Below, in pieces: positions 8,386 through 18,197 of a DNA stretch of 64,000 nt (its first letter is position 1; each line of letters begins with the position of its first letter). This DNA is from an uncultured Pelagibacteraceae bacterium (GTDB lineage Bacteria; Pseudomonadota; Alphaproteobacteria; Pelagibacterales; Pelagibacteraceae). Below the pieces are notes generated by a model. That model worked only from the letters and a program-made list of their open reading frames with translations, was not told the DNA's origin and did not search any database. The DNA is taken from positions 20,109-84,108 of the forward strand of contig CABYDT010000005.1 of assembly GCA_902517865.1 (NCBI GenBank). Direction: 5' to 3'. The translations under genes were made by a program, and so were the position numbers.

Positions 8386-8670
8386 ATGGACGCTAAAGCA
8401 TTGGGACAATTCATACCTCTAATATTAATTTTTGTTATTTTTTATTTTCTACTTATTAGACCTCAGCAAAAAAGAATTAAAGAACATAAGGCAATGGTAA
8501 ATGCATTAAACAGGGGAGACCAGGTTATCACAGCTGGAGGGTTAGTTGGAAAAATTGAACGATTATTAGACGATGAGAAAGTAGAAGTTCAAATTGCAGA
8601 AAATGTCAACGTAAAAATAGTTAAATCAACCATTTCGCAAGTGTTAAGCAAAACAGATACCAAAAAGTAG
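8386..8670 (+). CDS. yajC: Preprotein translocase subunit YajC
   Basis: YajC binds SecDF and helps export. This 94-aa protein has one membrane helix (about residues 8-25, ending FLLIRPQQKR), then the conserved cytoplasmic MVNALNRGDQVITAGGLVGKI. It is first of yajC-secD-secF, separated from secD by one base. Confidence 0.96.
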   Translation: MDAKALGQFIPLILIFVIFYFLLIRPQQKRIKEHKAMVNALNRGDQVITAGGLVGKIERLLDDEKVEVQIAENVNVKIVKSTISQVLSKTDTKK

Positions 8671-8671
8671 A

Positions 8672-10216
8672 GTGTTACAATTTTCGAAATTTAAAGTTTT
8701 CTCAATATTTTTTGTTATTGTACTTGGATTATTTTTTTTTGTTCCAAATTTTATAAGCAAAAACCTGATTTCATTTGAACCAAAAAGGTTTACCTTGGGC
8801 TTAGATCTGCAGGGTGGTTCATATTTATTATTAGAAATAGATACAAAACCTATTTTAGAGCAAACATTTCAATCGAAAATAATTGAAATTAAAAAAAAAT
8901 TGAGAAAAAACAATATTGTTTATTCTGATTTTAAAATAAAACAAAGTAATTTAGTTTTTAATTACAAATCAGAAGAAAATAAAATTAAAAGTTTATTAAA
9001 TGAAAAAGATATTAATTTACTATCCAATGGTAGTAAAGAATTTACTGTTTATGCTGAGCAAAATCAAATTAAGATAGAATTTACAAAAGAATTTTTTGAT
9101 TTGATTAAAAAAAACGCACTCGAGCAATCACTTGAGATAGTCAGAAATCGTATAGATGAACTTGGAACTAAAGAACCTACAATTATTGCACAAGGTACTG
9201 ACAGAATATTAGTTGAATTACCTGGATTAAAAGATCCTGCATATATCAAATCACTTTTAGGAAAAACTGCTAAATTAACATTTAGATTTTTAGCCATTAA
9301 TGAAAAAGAACAATTTGGTGTTGATAATTTAAAATCAAATACAGATCCAAGTAGAACTTACAAAGTAGAAAAAAAAATAATTATTTCTGGTGAAAATTTA
9401 ATCGATGCTCAGCCTGGATTTGATCAAATTAACAACTCATCCGTAGTAAATTTTAAGTTAGATACTTTTGGTGCTAAAAAATTTGGTTTTATTACAAAAA
9501 AAAATATTGGAAGAAACTTGGCTATTGTTATTGATAATGAAGTTGTTAGTGCACCAGTTATTAGAGATGCAATAACTACTGGCAATGGGCAAATATCTGG
9601 AAATTTTACGGTTCAAGAAGCTAATGATTTATCAATTTTGCTTAGATCGGGAGCATTACCAGCGCCTATTAAAATCATTGAAGAAAGAACAGTAGGGCCA
9701 GATTTAGGTAAGGAAAGTATACAAAAAGGTTTTTTTTCACTGGTGCTAGGTTTTGTTTTAGTGATTATTTATATGATATTTAATTATAAAGTATTTGGTA
9801 TATTTGCAAATATTTCTCTAGCTATTAATTTAATTTTATTAATTGCAGTTTTATCAGTGTTTGAAGCTACTTTAACTCTTCCCGGTATTGCTGGCATCAT
9901 TCTTACAGTAGGGATGGCAGTTGATTCAAACGTATTAATTTATGAAAGGATAAGAGAAGAAAAAAAATATGAAAATAACAATATGATTGTATTTGACTCA
10001 GCATATAGAAGAGCGCTTACTACAATATTAGATGCAAACATAACGACTTTTATCGCTGCCATTATACTTTACTCCATTGGTAGCGGACCAATAAAAGGAT
10101 TTTCTATTACATTGGCCATAGGTATTATAACTTCTTTCTTTACAACTTTTGTGTTTGGACGTTTTTTAGTTGTTCTATATTTAAAAAAGAATAAAGGAAT
10201 AGAAAGTATATTTTAA
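8672..10216 (+). CDS. secD: Protein translocase subunit SecD
   Basis: SecD uses the proton motive force to pull exported proteins from the SecYEG channel. The 514-aa protein has an N-terminal helix, a large periplasmic domain with FTLGLDLQGGSYLLLEID, and five C-terminal helices with GMAVDSNVLIYERIREE. The start is GTG at 8672, immediately after the yajC stop, giving a normal N-terminal helix. It is followed by secF after one base. Confidence 0.96.
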   Translation: MLQFSKFKVFSIFFVIVLGLFFFVPNFISKNLISFEPKRFTLGLDLQGGSYLLLEIDTKPILEQTFQSKIIEIKKKLRKNNIVYSDFKIKQSNLVFNYKSEENKIKSLLNEKDINLLSNGSKEFTVYAEQNQIKIEFTKEFFDLIKKNALEQSLEIVRNRIDELGTKEPTIIAQGTDRILVELPGLKDPAYIKSLLGKTAKLTFRFLAINEKEQFGVDNLKSNTDPSRTYKVEKKIIISGENLIDAQPGFDQINNSSVVNFKLDTFGAKKFGFITKKNIGRNLAIVIDNEVVSAPVIRDAITTGNGQISGNFTVQEANDLSILLRSGALPAPIKIIEERTVGPDLGKESIQKGFFSLVLGFVLVIIYMIFNYKVFGIFANISLAINLILLIAVLSVFEATLTLPGIAGIILTVGMAVDSNVLIYERIREEKKYENNNMIVFDSAYRRALTTILDANITTFIAAIILYSIGSGPIKGFSITLAIGIITSFFTTFVFGRFLVVLYLKKNKGIESIF

Positions 10217-10217
10217 T

Positions 10218-11123
10218 ATGAATATATATCAAAGTAAATTTGAATTTATTAACAAACATCAGTATTTAATAATATTTTCTACTTTATTATTTATCTTATC
10301 TATTTTTTTATTTTTTTTTAAAGGTTTAAATCTTGGAATAGATTTTAAAGGAGGGACAGTTATTGAAATGCAATTTGATAAACAAATAAAATCTAGTCAG
10401 ATAAGAAAAGAACTTTTGAAGTTAGATCTTGGTGATGTAAAAGTTAAGGAATTTGGTAAGTCAGATAATTATTTAGCAATTTTTGAAAAAAAAGGTACAG
10501 AAAATGATTTTATTTCTAATATAAAATCACATTTAAATAAAAATTTAAACTCTAATGTAGATTTTAGACGTGTTGAAATCGTTGGTCCAAAAATTAGTCA
10601 GGAATTAAGTAAAAAAGGTCTAATTGCCGTATCTCTAGCCTTAATTTGCATGTTAATTTATATTTGGTTCAGGTTTGAATGGCAATTTAGTGTTGGAGCA
10701 ATTACAGCATTAACTCATGATGTATTCATAACAATTGGTGTATTTAGTTTATTGGGTTATGAATTTAACTTATCAATCGTAGCTGCGGTTCTGACGATTA
10801 TTGGATATTCAATGAATGATACAGTAGTTATCTACGACAGAATAAGAGAAAATTTGAAGAAATTTGATAAAAAAGATCTGTCTATATTACTAAATGAATC
10901 TGTTAACGAAACACTACCAAGAACCATAAAAACTTCAGTTACCACATTATTAGCTTTAATTTCAATATATTTTTTTGGTGGGGAAATATTAAAAGGATTT
11001 TCGTTTGCTTTGATATGGGGGGTTGTAATAGGAACATATTCCTCTATTTTTATAGCATCACCAATATTGCTTTACATAAGCTTAAAAAGAGATTGGTCTG
11101 AGAAGATTGATAATACTCCTTAA
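10218..11123 (+). CDS. secF: Protein translocase subunit SecF
   Basis: The 301-aa partner of SecD. It has an N-terminal helix, [17 protein letters not shown] (the SecF version of the SecD motif), six predicted helices and [20 protein letters not shown] in the transmembrane half. Its end overlaps the end of convergent uvrA by 4 bases. Confidence 0.96.
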   Translation: MNIYQSKFEFINKHQYLIIFSTLLFILSIFLFFFKGLNLGIDFKGGTVIEMQFDKQIKSSQIRKELLKLDLGDVKVKEFGKSDNYLAIFEKKGTENDFISNIKSHLNKNLNSNVDFRRVEIVGPKISQELSKKGLIAVSLALICMLIYIWFRFEWQFSVGAITALTHDVFITIGVFSLLGYEFNLSIVAAVLTIIGYSMNDTVVIYDRIRENLKKFDKKDLSILLNESVNETLPRTIKTSVTTLLALISIYFFGGEILKGFSFALIWGVVIGTYSSIFIASPILLYISLKRDWSEKIDNTP

Positions 11124-13996
11124 GCTATCTTTTTCTCTTTATTAATTAATATTTTACTCAAAAATTGCCCTGTATAACTATTGTTGATTTTTGCTAAATT
11201 TTCTGGTGTTCCTTGAAAAATAATTTGACCACCACTGTCACCACCGTCTGGACCCATATCTACTATCCAATCTGCAGTTTTAATAACTTCCATGTTGTGC
11301 TCTATCACAATAACTGTATTTCCCTTATTAACAAACGTTTGTAGTACATCCAAAAGTTTTTTTACGTCGTGAACATGCAATCCGGTTGTTGGTTCATCCA
11401 ATATATATATAGTACGACCCGTAGATCTTTTTGAAAGTTCTTTTGCTAATTTAATTCTTTGAGCTTCTCCACCAGAAAGTGTAGTAGCTTGTTGACCTAT
11501 CTTCATATAACCTAGGCCAACTTTTTGTAATGTTAATAACTTATCTTTGATAGTGGGAATATTTGAAAAGAATTCAACACTTTCGTCAACACTCATATTT
11601 AATACATCAGAAATATTTTTTCCTTTAAAGGTTACACTCAATGTCTCTCTATTGTATCTTTTTCCTTTACAAGCATCGCACTCAACAAATACGTCAGGCA
11701 GAAAATGCATTTCATATGTTATAACACCGTCACCTTCGCATGCCTCACATCTTCCGCCTTTAACATTAAAAGAGAATCTTCCAGTCTTATATCCTCTACT
11801 TTTTGACTCTGGTAGATTTGCAAACCAGTCCCTGATAGGAGTAAATGCTCCAGAATAGGTCGCTGGATTTGACCTCGGTGTTCTGCCAATAGGTGATTGG
11901 TCTATATCAATAATTTTATCTAAGTATTCAAATCCTTTAATATTTTTAAATGGTTTTGGCATTTTTCTGGAAATTTGTTTATTTATCATTAGGTTTAAAG
12001 CTCTATATAGCGTGTGCAATATTAATGTTGATTTACCACTACCCGAGACTCCCGTTACACATGAAAAAGCGCCTAAAGGAATTTGCAAATCTACATTTTT
12101 TAAATTGTTGCCAGTCGATCCAATAATTTTAAGATATCTGCCATTTTTTGCACTTTTTCTAATTTTCGGTGTAACTATAAATTTTCTCTTTGAAAGGTAA
12201 TCACCAGTAATACTTTTTTCATTAGAACAAATTTCATTAAAATTACCTTCGGCTATAACTTTCCCACCATTTACTCCAGCGCCTGGTCCTATATCAATAA
12301 TGTGATCAGAGTTTAGCATAGCCTCTTCATCATGCTCCACTACAATTACTGTATTACCTAAATCTCTTAATCTTTTTAAAGCTTTAAGTAATTTAATGTT
12401 ATCTTTTTGATGCAAACCAATTGATGGTTCATCCAAAACATACAATACACCTTGAAGTCCTGAACCTATTTGTGATGCTAATCTTATTCGTTGAGACTCC
12501 CCACCTGACAGGGTACCAGAACCCCTTGACAAATTTAAATAATCCAGCCCTACATTGACCAAGAAAGATAACCGCTCATTGATTTCTTTTAATACATGAA
12601 TTGCGATTTTATTTTCTCTATCACTTAAATAATTTGGTAAATCATTAAACCATTTATACGCATCTTTTATAGATAATTTTGTTACTTCACTAATATTTTT
12701 AGAATTTATTTTTATACAGAGTGCCTCTTCTTTTAATCTATTTCCTTTACAATTTTCACAGTCTTTTTCACTTTGAAAATTGGATATTTCCTCACGCTTC
12801 CAATCACTTTCTGTTTCAAGGTATTTTCTCTCTAAATTATTAATTACACCTTCAAACGTTTTTTTATTGCTATATGTTTCATAACCATCGTCATAAGTAA
12901 ATTTTATTTCTTCTTCATCAGATCCATAAAAAATTATATCTTGAATTTTTTTTGGCAATTTTTTCCACGGGTCAGTCAAAGAAAACTTATAATGTTTTGC
13001 TATAGAGGAAAGTGTCTGAGCGTAATAATGACTTGTAGAATTTGCCCAAGGCTTAATACAGCCGTCAGCAATTGATTTCCGATCATCTGGAATAACTAAT
13101 TTTGGATCAACATATAAATCAACACCTAGCCCATCACATTCTGTACAAGCACCAAAGGGGGAATTGAAAGAGAAAAGCCTAGGTTCAATTTCTTCTATTG
13201 TAAATCCTGATTCTGGACATGCGAATTTCGAAGAAAATATTATCTTATTAGTTTTTTGATGTTCTTTAGGAATATTATTATCTACATATTCTGTATACAA
13301 CAGCCCATCTGAAAGTTTTAATGATAATTCAACACTTTCAGAAATTCTTTTTTCATCTTCTTTTTTGTTAATAAATTTATCTACCAATAATTCAATATTG
13401 TGTTTAATTTTTTTATTTAGATTTGGAACTGAATCGATGTCATATATTTTACCGTCAATTCTAATTTTTTCGAAACCTTGTTTTTTAAAATTTAAAATTT
13501 CTTTACGATATTCTCCTTTTCTACCGCGGACAATTGGAGAAAATAAATTTACTTTGGATGGCTTAGGTAAATCTAAAATTTTATCAACCATTTCACTAAC
13601 AGTTTGAGATTTAATAGGTTTGCCTGTGAACGGAGAGTAGGGGATACCAACGCGTGAGTATAAAACTCTCATATAATCATATATTTCTGTTACTGTTGCT
13701 ACAATTGACCTTGGATTTTTTGAAGTAGTTTTTTGTTCAATAGATATAGCCGGCGAAAGACCTTCGATCAGGTCCACATTAGGTTTTTTCATTTTATCAA
13801 GAAATTGCCTTGCATAGGCTGATAGACTTTCAACGTATCTTCTTTGTCCCTCAGCATAAATCGTGTCAAACGCCAATGAGGACTTTCCCGACCCTGATAA
13901 GCCTGTTACTACCACTAGCTTGTCACGTGGTATTTCAAGCGATATATTTTTTAGGTTGTGTTCTTTTGCACCTTTTACAACAATATTTTTCAACAT
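11120..13996 (-). CDS. uvrA: Excinuclease ABC subunit UvrA
   Basis: UvrA recognises DNA damage for nucleotide excision repair with UvrB. The 958-aa protein has two ABC ATPase modules: Walker [11 protein letters not shown] near residue 33 and [10 protein letters not shown] near 640. ABC signatures [12 protein letters not shown] and [12 protein letters not shown] precede the Walker B blocks. The C-terminal zinc finger is visible as CEACEGDG...CDACKGKR. The first zinc module has an alphaproteobacterial-style [10 protein letters not shown]. It is divergent from ssb across 89 bases. Confidence 0.97.
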   Translation of the reverse strand: MLKNIVVKGAKEHNLKNISLEIPRDKLVVVTGLSGSGKSSLAFDTIYAEGQRRYVESLSAYARQFLDKMKKPNVDLIEGLSPAISIEQKTTSKNPRSIVATVTEIYDYMRVLYSRVGIPYSPFTGKPIKSQTVSEMVDKILDLPKPSKVNLFSPIVRGRKGEYRKEILNFKKQGFEKIRIDGKIYDIDSVPNLNKKIKHNIELLVDKFINKKEDEKRISESVELSLKLSDGLLYTEYVDNNIPKEHQKTNKIIFSSKFACPESGFTIEEIEPRLFSFNSPFGACTECDGLGVDLYVDPKLVIPDDRKSIADGCIKPWANSTSHYYAQTLSSIAKHYKFSLTDPWKKLPKKIQDIIFYGSDEEEIKFTYDDGYETYSNKKTFEGVINNLERKYLETESDWKREEISNFQSEKDCENCKGNRLKEEALCIKINSKNISEVTKLSIKDAYKWFNDLPNYLSDRENKIAIHVLKEINERLSFLVNVGLDYLNLSRGSGTLSGGESQRIRLASQIGSGLQGVLYVLDEPSIGLHQKDNIKLLKALKRLRDLGNTVIVVEHDEEAMLNSDHIIDIGPGAGVNGGKVIAEGNFNEICSNEKSITGDYLSKRKFIVTPKIRKSAKNGRYLKIIGSTGNNLKNVDLQIPLGAFSCVTGVSGSGKSTLILHTLYRALNLMINKQISRKMPKPFKNIKGFEYLDKIIDIDQSPIGRTPRSNPATYSGAFTPIRDWFANLPESKSRGYKTGRFSFNVKGGRCEACEGDGVITYEMHFLPDVFVECDACKGKRYNRETLSVTFKGKNISDVLNMSVDESVEFFSNIPTIKDKLLTLQKVGLGYMKIGQQATTLSGGEAQRIKLAKELSKRSTGRTIYILDEPTTGLHVHDVKKLLDVLQTFVNKGNTVIVIEHNMEVIKTADWIVDMGPDGGDSGGQIIFQGTPENLAKINNSYTGQFLSKILINKEKKIA

Positions 13997-14085
13997 AGTT
14001 AGATGGTTTAAATGTTAATTTGTTCTAATTATATGCGATATATGGTATAAATTAATAATATATAAACCAATTAAATAAAGAAAAA

Positions 14086-14538
14086 ATGGCAGGAAGTCTT
14101 AATAAAGTATTTTTAATAGGCAGATTGGGTAATGACCCAGACATAAAATCTACTCAAAATGGAAAAAGCGTTGCAATTCTTAGCTTAGCTACAAGTGAAA
14201 GTTGGAAAGATAAAAATTCAGGCGAAAAAAAAGAGAAAACTGAGTGGCATCGTGTGGTTATATTTAATGAGGGGCTTGTTAATGTAGTACAGAAATATCT
14301 AAAAAAGGGTGCTCAAGTTTATGTCGAAGGTCAAATTAGTACTACAAAATATACAGATAGTAACGGCCAGGAAAAATTTAGCACTCAGATTGTATTGCAA
14401 GGTTACAACTCAACTCTTACAATGCTAGGAGGCACAGGTAAATCTATAGATAGTGGTGTCGATCAGGACACAACGAGCAATTTACCATCAGATGAAAATG
14501 CCTCTAAAACAAAAATAGACGACGAAGTTCCTTTCTAG
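14086..14538 (+). CDS. ssb: Single-stranded DNA-binding protein
   Basis: This 150-aa protein has the OB-fold N-terminus (SLNKVFLIGRLGNDPDIKST, TEWHRVVIFN, VYVEGQISTTKYTDSNGQEK), a flexible linker and the acidic interaction tail DDEVPF that recruits replication and repair partners. It is divergent from uvrA, a common pairing. No clear alphaproteobacterial LexA box (GTTC-N7-GTTC) is visible between them. Confidence 0.96.
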   Translation: MAGSLNKVFLIGRLGNDPDIKSTQNGKSVAILSLATSESWKDKNSGEKKEKTEWHRVVIFNEGLVNVVQKYLKKGAQVYVEGQISTTKYTDSNGQEKFSTQIVLQGYNSTLTMLGGTGKSIDSGVDQDTTSNLPSDENASKTKIDDEVPF

Positions 14539-14547
14539 ACTTTTAAA

Positions 14548-15849
14548 ATGAAAGAAAAAAAAACTGCTATTCGTAATATACGCGATGAAATGAAATCATC
14601 ATACTTATCTTACGCGATGAGTGTGATTGTTAGTAGAGCCTTACCAGACGCACGAGACGGATTAAAGCCTGTACACAGAAGAATAATATACGCCATGTAT
14701 AAAGGTGGTTACGATTGGAATAAGCAATACCGTAAATCTGCTAGAATAGTTGGAGATGTAATTGGTAAATATCATCCGCATGGAGATCAAGCTGTATATG
14801 ATGCAATGGTGCGACTGGCTCAGGATTTTTCTATGAAGGTTAGACTATTAGATGGCCAAGGTAATTTTGGATCTATCGATGGAGATAACGCTGCCGCAAT
14901 GAGATATACAGAAATAAAACTAGCAAAAATTACTGAACATTTAGTTTCTGATATTCAAAAAAATACTGTAGACTTTCAAAATAACTACGATGAAACTGAG
15001 TTAGAACCAAAAGTTCTTCCTTCACAATTTCCAAACTTACTTGTTAATGGGGCAGGTGGTATTGCTGTGGGTATGGCAACCAACATTCCACCTCATAATC
15101 TAAAGGAGGTTATAGATGGTACATTAGCTTACATTAAAAATGAAAATATAACTTTAAAAGATTTAATGAAGATTATTCCAGGTCCAGATTTTCCAACAGG
15201 CGGTATAATTTTGGGAACAGAACAAATATACAAGGGATATAAAGACGGAAGAGGATCAATCAAAATACGTGGCGAAGTAGATATCGAAAAACAAAAAAAT
15301 GAAAAAACATCTCTAATAATTACATCTATACCTTATCAAGTTAATAAAACCGCGCTTATAGAAAAAATTGCTACCTTAATAAGAGATAAAAAAATTGAGG
15401 GAATATCTGATTTAAGAGATGAGTCAAATAAAGATGGTATAAGAATTGTAATTGAGATAAAAAAACAAACTAATCATGAAATAATTTTAAATCAACTTTA
15501 CAAATACTCTCCATTAGAAAGTTCATTTGGATTTAATACACTCGCCATAAAAGATAATCGACCTCAAAATTTATCTTTAATAGACTTCATAGATACTTTC
15601 TTAAAATTTAGAGAAAAAACCATTATAAGAAGATCCTTATTTGAGTTAAAAAAAGCTAAAGACAGAGTTTTAGTCTTAATAGGATTGTTTATTTCAATCG
15701 AAAATATTGATGAGGTTATTTCAATTATTAGAAGATCAAAAAATCCGGAAGAAGCTAAAATTTTTTTACTCAAAAAAAAATGGGATTTTAATAAGTCAAA
15801 AATTGAAGATAAAATTCTTCAAATCTCTGACATTGATAAAAAAAATTAA
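14548..15849 (+). CDS. gyrA: DNA gyrase subunit A, N-terminal part (frame broken at an A8 tract)
   Basis: GyrA makes the double-strand cut in DNA supercoiling. These 433 residues hold the breakage-reunion domain, with catalytic Tyr120 in AAAMRYTE and the quinolone region [16 protein letters not shown], where Gln81 occupies the place of E. coli Ser83 and Asp85 that of Asp87. The frame ends at TAA 15847-15849, just after eight A residues at 15838-15845. The rest of the protein continues in the next frame. Adding one A would restore an uninterrupted GyrA of about 866 residues. Because gyrase is essential, this is probably an assembly error or a site corrected by slippage. Starts 9 bases after ssb. 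Confidence 0.93.
   Translation: MKEKKTAIRNIRDEMKSSYLSYAMSVIVSRALPDARDGLKPVHRRIIYAMYKGGYDWNKQYRKSARIVGDVIGKYHPHGDQAVYDAMVRLAQDFSMKVRLLDGQGNFGSIDGDNAAAMRYTEIKLAKITEHLVSDIQKNTVDFQNNYDETELEPKVLPSQFPNLLVNGAGGIAVGMATNIPPHNLKEVIDGTLAYIKNENITLKDLMKIIPGPDFPTGGIILGTEQIYKGYKDGRGSIKIRGEVDIEKQKNEKTSLIITSIPYQVNKTALIEKIATLIRDKKIEGISDLRDESNKDGIRIVIEIKKQTNHEIILNQLYKYSPLESSFGFNTLAIKDNRPQNLSLIDFIDTFLKFREKTIIRRSLFELKKAKDRVLVLIGLFISIENIDEVISIIRRSKNPEEAKIFLLKKKWDFNKSKIEDKILQISDIDKKN
15838..15845 (+). other. A8 homopolymer at the gyrA frameshift
   Basis: GAT is followed by eight A residues and then TTAAATTATTTGTCTGAT. With eight As the frame reads K-K-N-stop. With nine (or six) As it reads through L-N-Y-L-S-D-T-Q into the remainder of GyrA, including the conserved block ILDLKLQRLT. 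Homopolymers of this length are typical sites of sequencing indels and of polymerase slippage in AT-rich genomes. Confidence 0.85.
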
Positions 15850-15854
15850 ATTAT

Positions 15855-17147
15855 TTGTCTGATACACAAGTTAAATCAATATTGGATCTAAAACTACAAA
15901 GATTAACAGCAATTGGTTTTGATGAGATAGATGAAGAACTTAAAATACTTTGTAAAACAATTGAAAAATTAAAGAATATTTTAAATAATAGGAGTTCGTT
16001 ATTAAGATATATTGAAGAAGAGTTAATTAATATTAAAAATAAATATGGAAAAGATAGAATTACACAATTTAGTGATCAAGCTTTAAACCTAGATATAGAA
16101 GATGTTATTCAGCATGAGGATATTGTAGTAACGCTTACAAACCAAGGTTATATAAAAAGATCTCCATTGACATCAGTTAGATTACAAAAACGTGGCGGAA
16201 AGGGTAAGATAGGTATTAAAACTCGTGAGGAAGATTTTGTTACTGAAATATTTACTGGAAATACTGCATCTACAGTTTTGTTTTTTTCGAATAAAGGAAA
16301 GGTATTTAAAATTAAAGGATGGAAAATACCAGAGGGGTCAAACCAGTCAAAAGGTAAGCCAATATCGAATTTATTTGCCTCATTAAATAACGAGAATAAA
16401 GTGACATCAATTATGTTATTACCTGACCAAAATGCCAACAGAAAGTTATTAAAAATCTTATTTATTACCAAGAAAGGAAAATTAAGAAAAAATAATATAG
16501 AAGACTTTCAAAATATTCAATCTAATGGAATCATAGCTATGAAGCTAGATAAACATGATGAGATAGCAGCAGTGAAATTAGTAAGAGATGATCAAGATGT
16601 TTTAATAAGCACCTTTAATGGATTATGCTTAAGAACAAATATAAATAAAATAAGACTTTTTAAGGGGAGATCTTCAAAAGGCCTTAAGGGTATAAAATTG
16701 TCAAACAATGATGAAGTAATCTCGCTATCTGTAATTAACAAAGTAGAAAGTAGTGAAAATGAAAAAAAAATTATTTTAAAAAACGAAGAAGGTATGATTA
16801 AAAAAAATACAAAATTAATGGAATTAAAAAATAAAGAACAGTATATATTATCGATTACTGAGAATGGTTATGGTAAAAGAACGTCATCATTTGAATACAA
16901 TAATCAAGCAAGAGGTGGCAAGGGAAGGAAAGGTATAATAATCGATAAAAAAAATGGTAATTTAGTTGCATGTTTTCCGGTTAATCAAGCGGATAGTATA
17001 ATGCTTATTACAAATAAGGGACAAACAATAAGCTGTAGTGCAAAGACAATTAGGGTAACCGGGATTGTTAGTCGCGGAGTAAAGGTTTTAAATACAGCTA
17101 CAGACGAAAAGGTTGTATCTGCATGTTTGCATTTAAAGGATGACTAA
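15855..17147 (+). CDS. gyrA: DNA gyrase subunit A, C-terminal part (continuation after frameshift)
   Basis: These 430 residues begin in the middle of the coiled-coil region (SDTQVKSILDLKLQRLTAI) and then hold the six-bladed C-terminal beta-pinwheel that wraps DNA. The GyrA box is present as QKRGGKGKIG near residue 110, and a second basic GGKGRKG repeat appears near 350. TTG 15855 is only the first possible start in this frame, and nothing suggests it is used. Read it with the upstream half as one gene. It overlaps coaD by 8 bases. Confidence 0.92.
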   Translation: MSDTQVKSILDLKLQRLTAIGFDEIDEELKILCKTIEKLKNILNNRSSLLRYIEEELINIKNKYGKDRITQFSDQALNLDIEDVIQHEDIVVTLTNQGYIKRSPLTSVRLQKRGGKGKIGIKTREEDFVTEIFTGNTASTVLFFSNKGKVFKIKGWKIPEGSNQSKGKPISNLFASLNNENKVTSIMLLPDQNANRKLLKILFITKKGKLRKNNIEDFQNIQSNGIIAMKLDKHDEIAAVKLVRDDQDVLISTFNGLCLRTNINKIRLFKGRSSKGLKGIKLSNNDEVISLSVINKVESSENEKKIILKNEEGMIKKNTKLMELKNKEQYILSITENGYGKRTSSFEYNNQARGGKGRKGIIIDKKNGNLVACFPVNQADSIMLITNKGQTISCSAKTIRVTGIVSRGVKVLNTATDEKVVSACLHLKDD

Positions 17148-17643
17148 AAAAATAGCATTATATCCTGGAACATTTGATCCATTAACATATGGTCATTTAG
17201 ATATTATCAAAAGAGCAATAAAAATTGTTGACATTCTTTATGTTGGAATTGCTCATAATAAAAATAAAAAAACTTTATTTAACATTAAGGAAAGAGAGGA
17301 AATTGTTTCTAAAACTTTAAAACTACTTCCAAAAAAATTAAGAAAGAAAATTAAAACAGTAAACTTTAGTGGATTAACTGTAAATTATTGTAAGAAAGTA
17401 AATGCAAATATTTTAATAAGAGGTTTAAGAGTGGTAGCTGATTTTGAATATGAATTTCAATTAGCTGGTATGAATAATAATTTAAATAAAAATGTACAAA
17501 CTATTTTTCTTATGGCTGAAATACAAAATCAGGCAATATCATCAAATATGGTAAAAGAAATTGCTTCTTTGGGTGGAGATGTGGCTAAATTTGTACCTAA
17601 ACCTGTATTATTACTTATAAAAAAAAAATTTAAAAAATTATGA
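17140..17643 (+). CDS. coaD: Phosphopantetheine adenylyltransferase
   Basis: CoaD adenylates 4'-phosphopantetheine, the fourth step of coenzyme A synthesis. The 167-aa protein has the nucleotidyltransferase motif YPGTFDPLTYGHLDII at the N-terminus, ILIRGLRVVADFEYEFQLA in the middle and the second signature ISSNMVKEIASLGG. It overlaps gyrA and ppi at its ends, so these genes are probably cotranscribed. Confidence 0.96.
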   Translation: MTKKIALYPGTFDPLTYGHLDIIKRAIKIVDILYVGIAHNKNKKTLFNIKEREEIVSKTLKLLPKKLRKKIKTVNFSGLTVNYCKKVNANILIRGLRVVADFEYEFQLAGMNNNLNKNVQTIFLMAEIQNQAISSNMVKEIASLGGDVAKFVPKPVLLLIKKKFKKL

Positions 17644-18191
17644 AAATATTTCATATACTATTATTAATAACTGCTATACTAAACTCAAACAAAGGACTCG
17701 CAATGGAAAATAAAATAATTATCAAATTAAAATATGGAGATGTGGAAATTGAGTTATTTCACGAGGATGCGCCAAAACATGTTGATAGAGTTTTAAAATT
17801 AGCAAAAGAAGGAAAATATGATGGTGTAGTTTTTCATCGTGTAATAGAGGGTTTTATGGCACAAACCGGGGATATTAAATTTGGAAATATAAATGATTTT
17901 AATCAAAGAATGGTTGGAACAGGAAGCTCAGAGTTACCAGATTTAAAAGCAGAATTTAATAACATCCCGCATGAAAGAGGCACAGTTTCAATGGCAAGAT
18001 CTGCTAATCCAGATAGTGCCAATAGTCAGTTTTTTATTTGCTTTAAATCAGCACCGCATTTAGACAGGCAGTACACTGTTTTTGGTAAAGTTATATCTGG
18101 TATGGAATTTGTAGATCAAATTAAAAAAGGGGAACCTGGTAGTGGATCTGTTGACAAACCTGATTACATTGAAAAAATAGAAATAAAATAA
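17640..18191 (+). CDS. Peptidyl-prolyl cis-trans isomerase, cyclophilin type, secreted
   Basis: This 183-aa protein begins with a hydrophobic signal peptide (residues 1 to about 21, MKIFHILLLITAILNSNKG), then a cyclophilin fold: VVFHRVIEGFMAQTGD, RGTVSMARSANPDSANSQFFI and HLDRQYTVFGKV, carrying the active-site Arg, Phe, Met and Gln. It probably helps protein folding in the periplasm. It overlaps coaD by 4 bases and leads to tgt after 6 bases. Confidence 0.94.
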   Translation: MKIFHILLLITAILNSNKGLAMENKIIIKLKYGDVEIELFHEDAPKHVDRVLKLAKEGKYDGVVFHRVIEGFMAQTGDIKFGNINDFNQRMVGTGSSELPDLKAEFNNIPHERGTVSMARSANPDSANSQFFICFKSAPHLDRQYTVFGKVISGMEFVDQIKKGEPGSGSVDKPDYIEKIEIK

Positions 18192-18197
18192 TTTTTT

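Noticed and set aside
11547..12200. Plus-strand frames of 103 and 62 aa inside uvrA
   Set aside because: Antisense shadows of a fully conserved gene, with no family resemblance.
13997..14085. LexA (SOS) box between uvrA and ssb
   Set aside because: One GTTC half-site occurs (GTTCTAATTAT) but the second half is ATGC rather than GTTC, so there is no complete alphaproteobacterial box.
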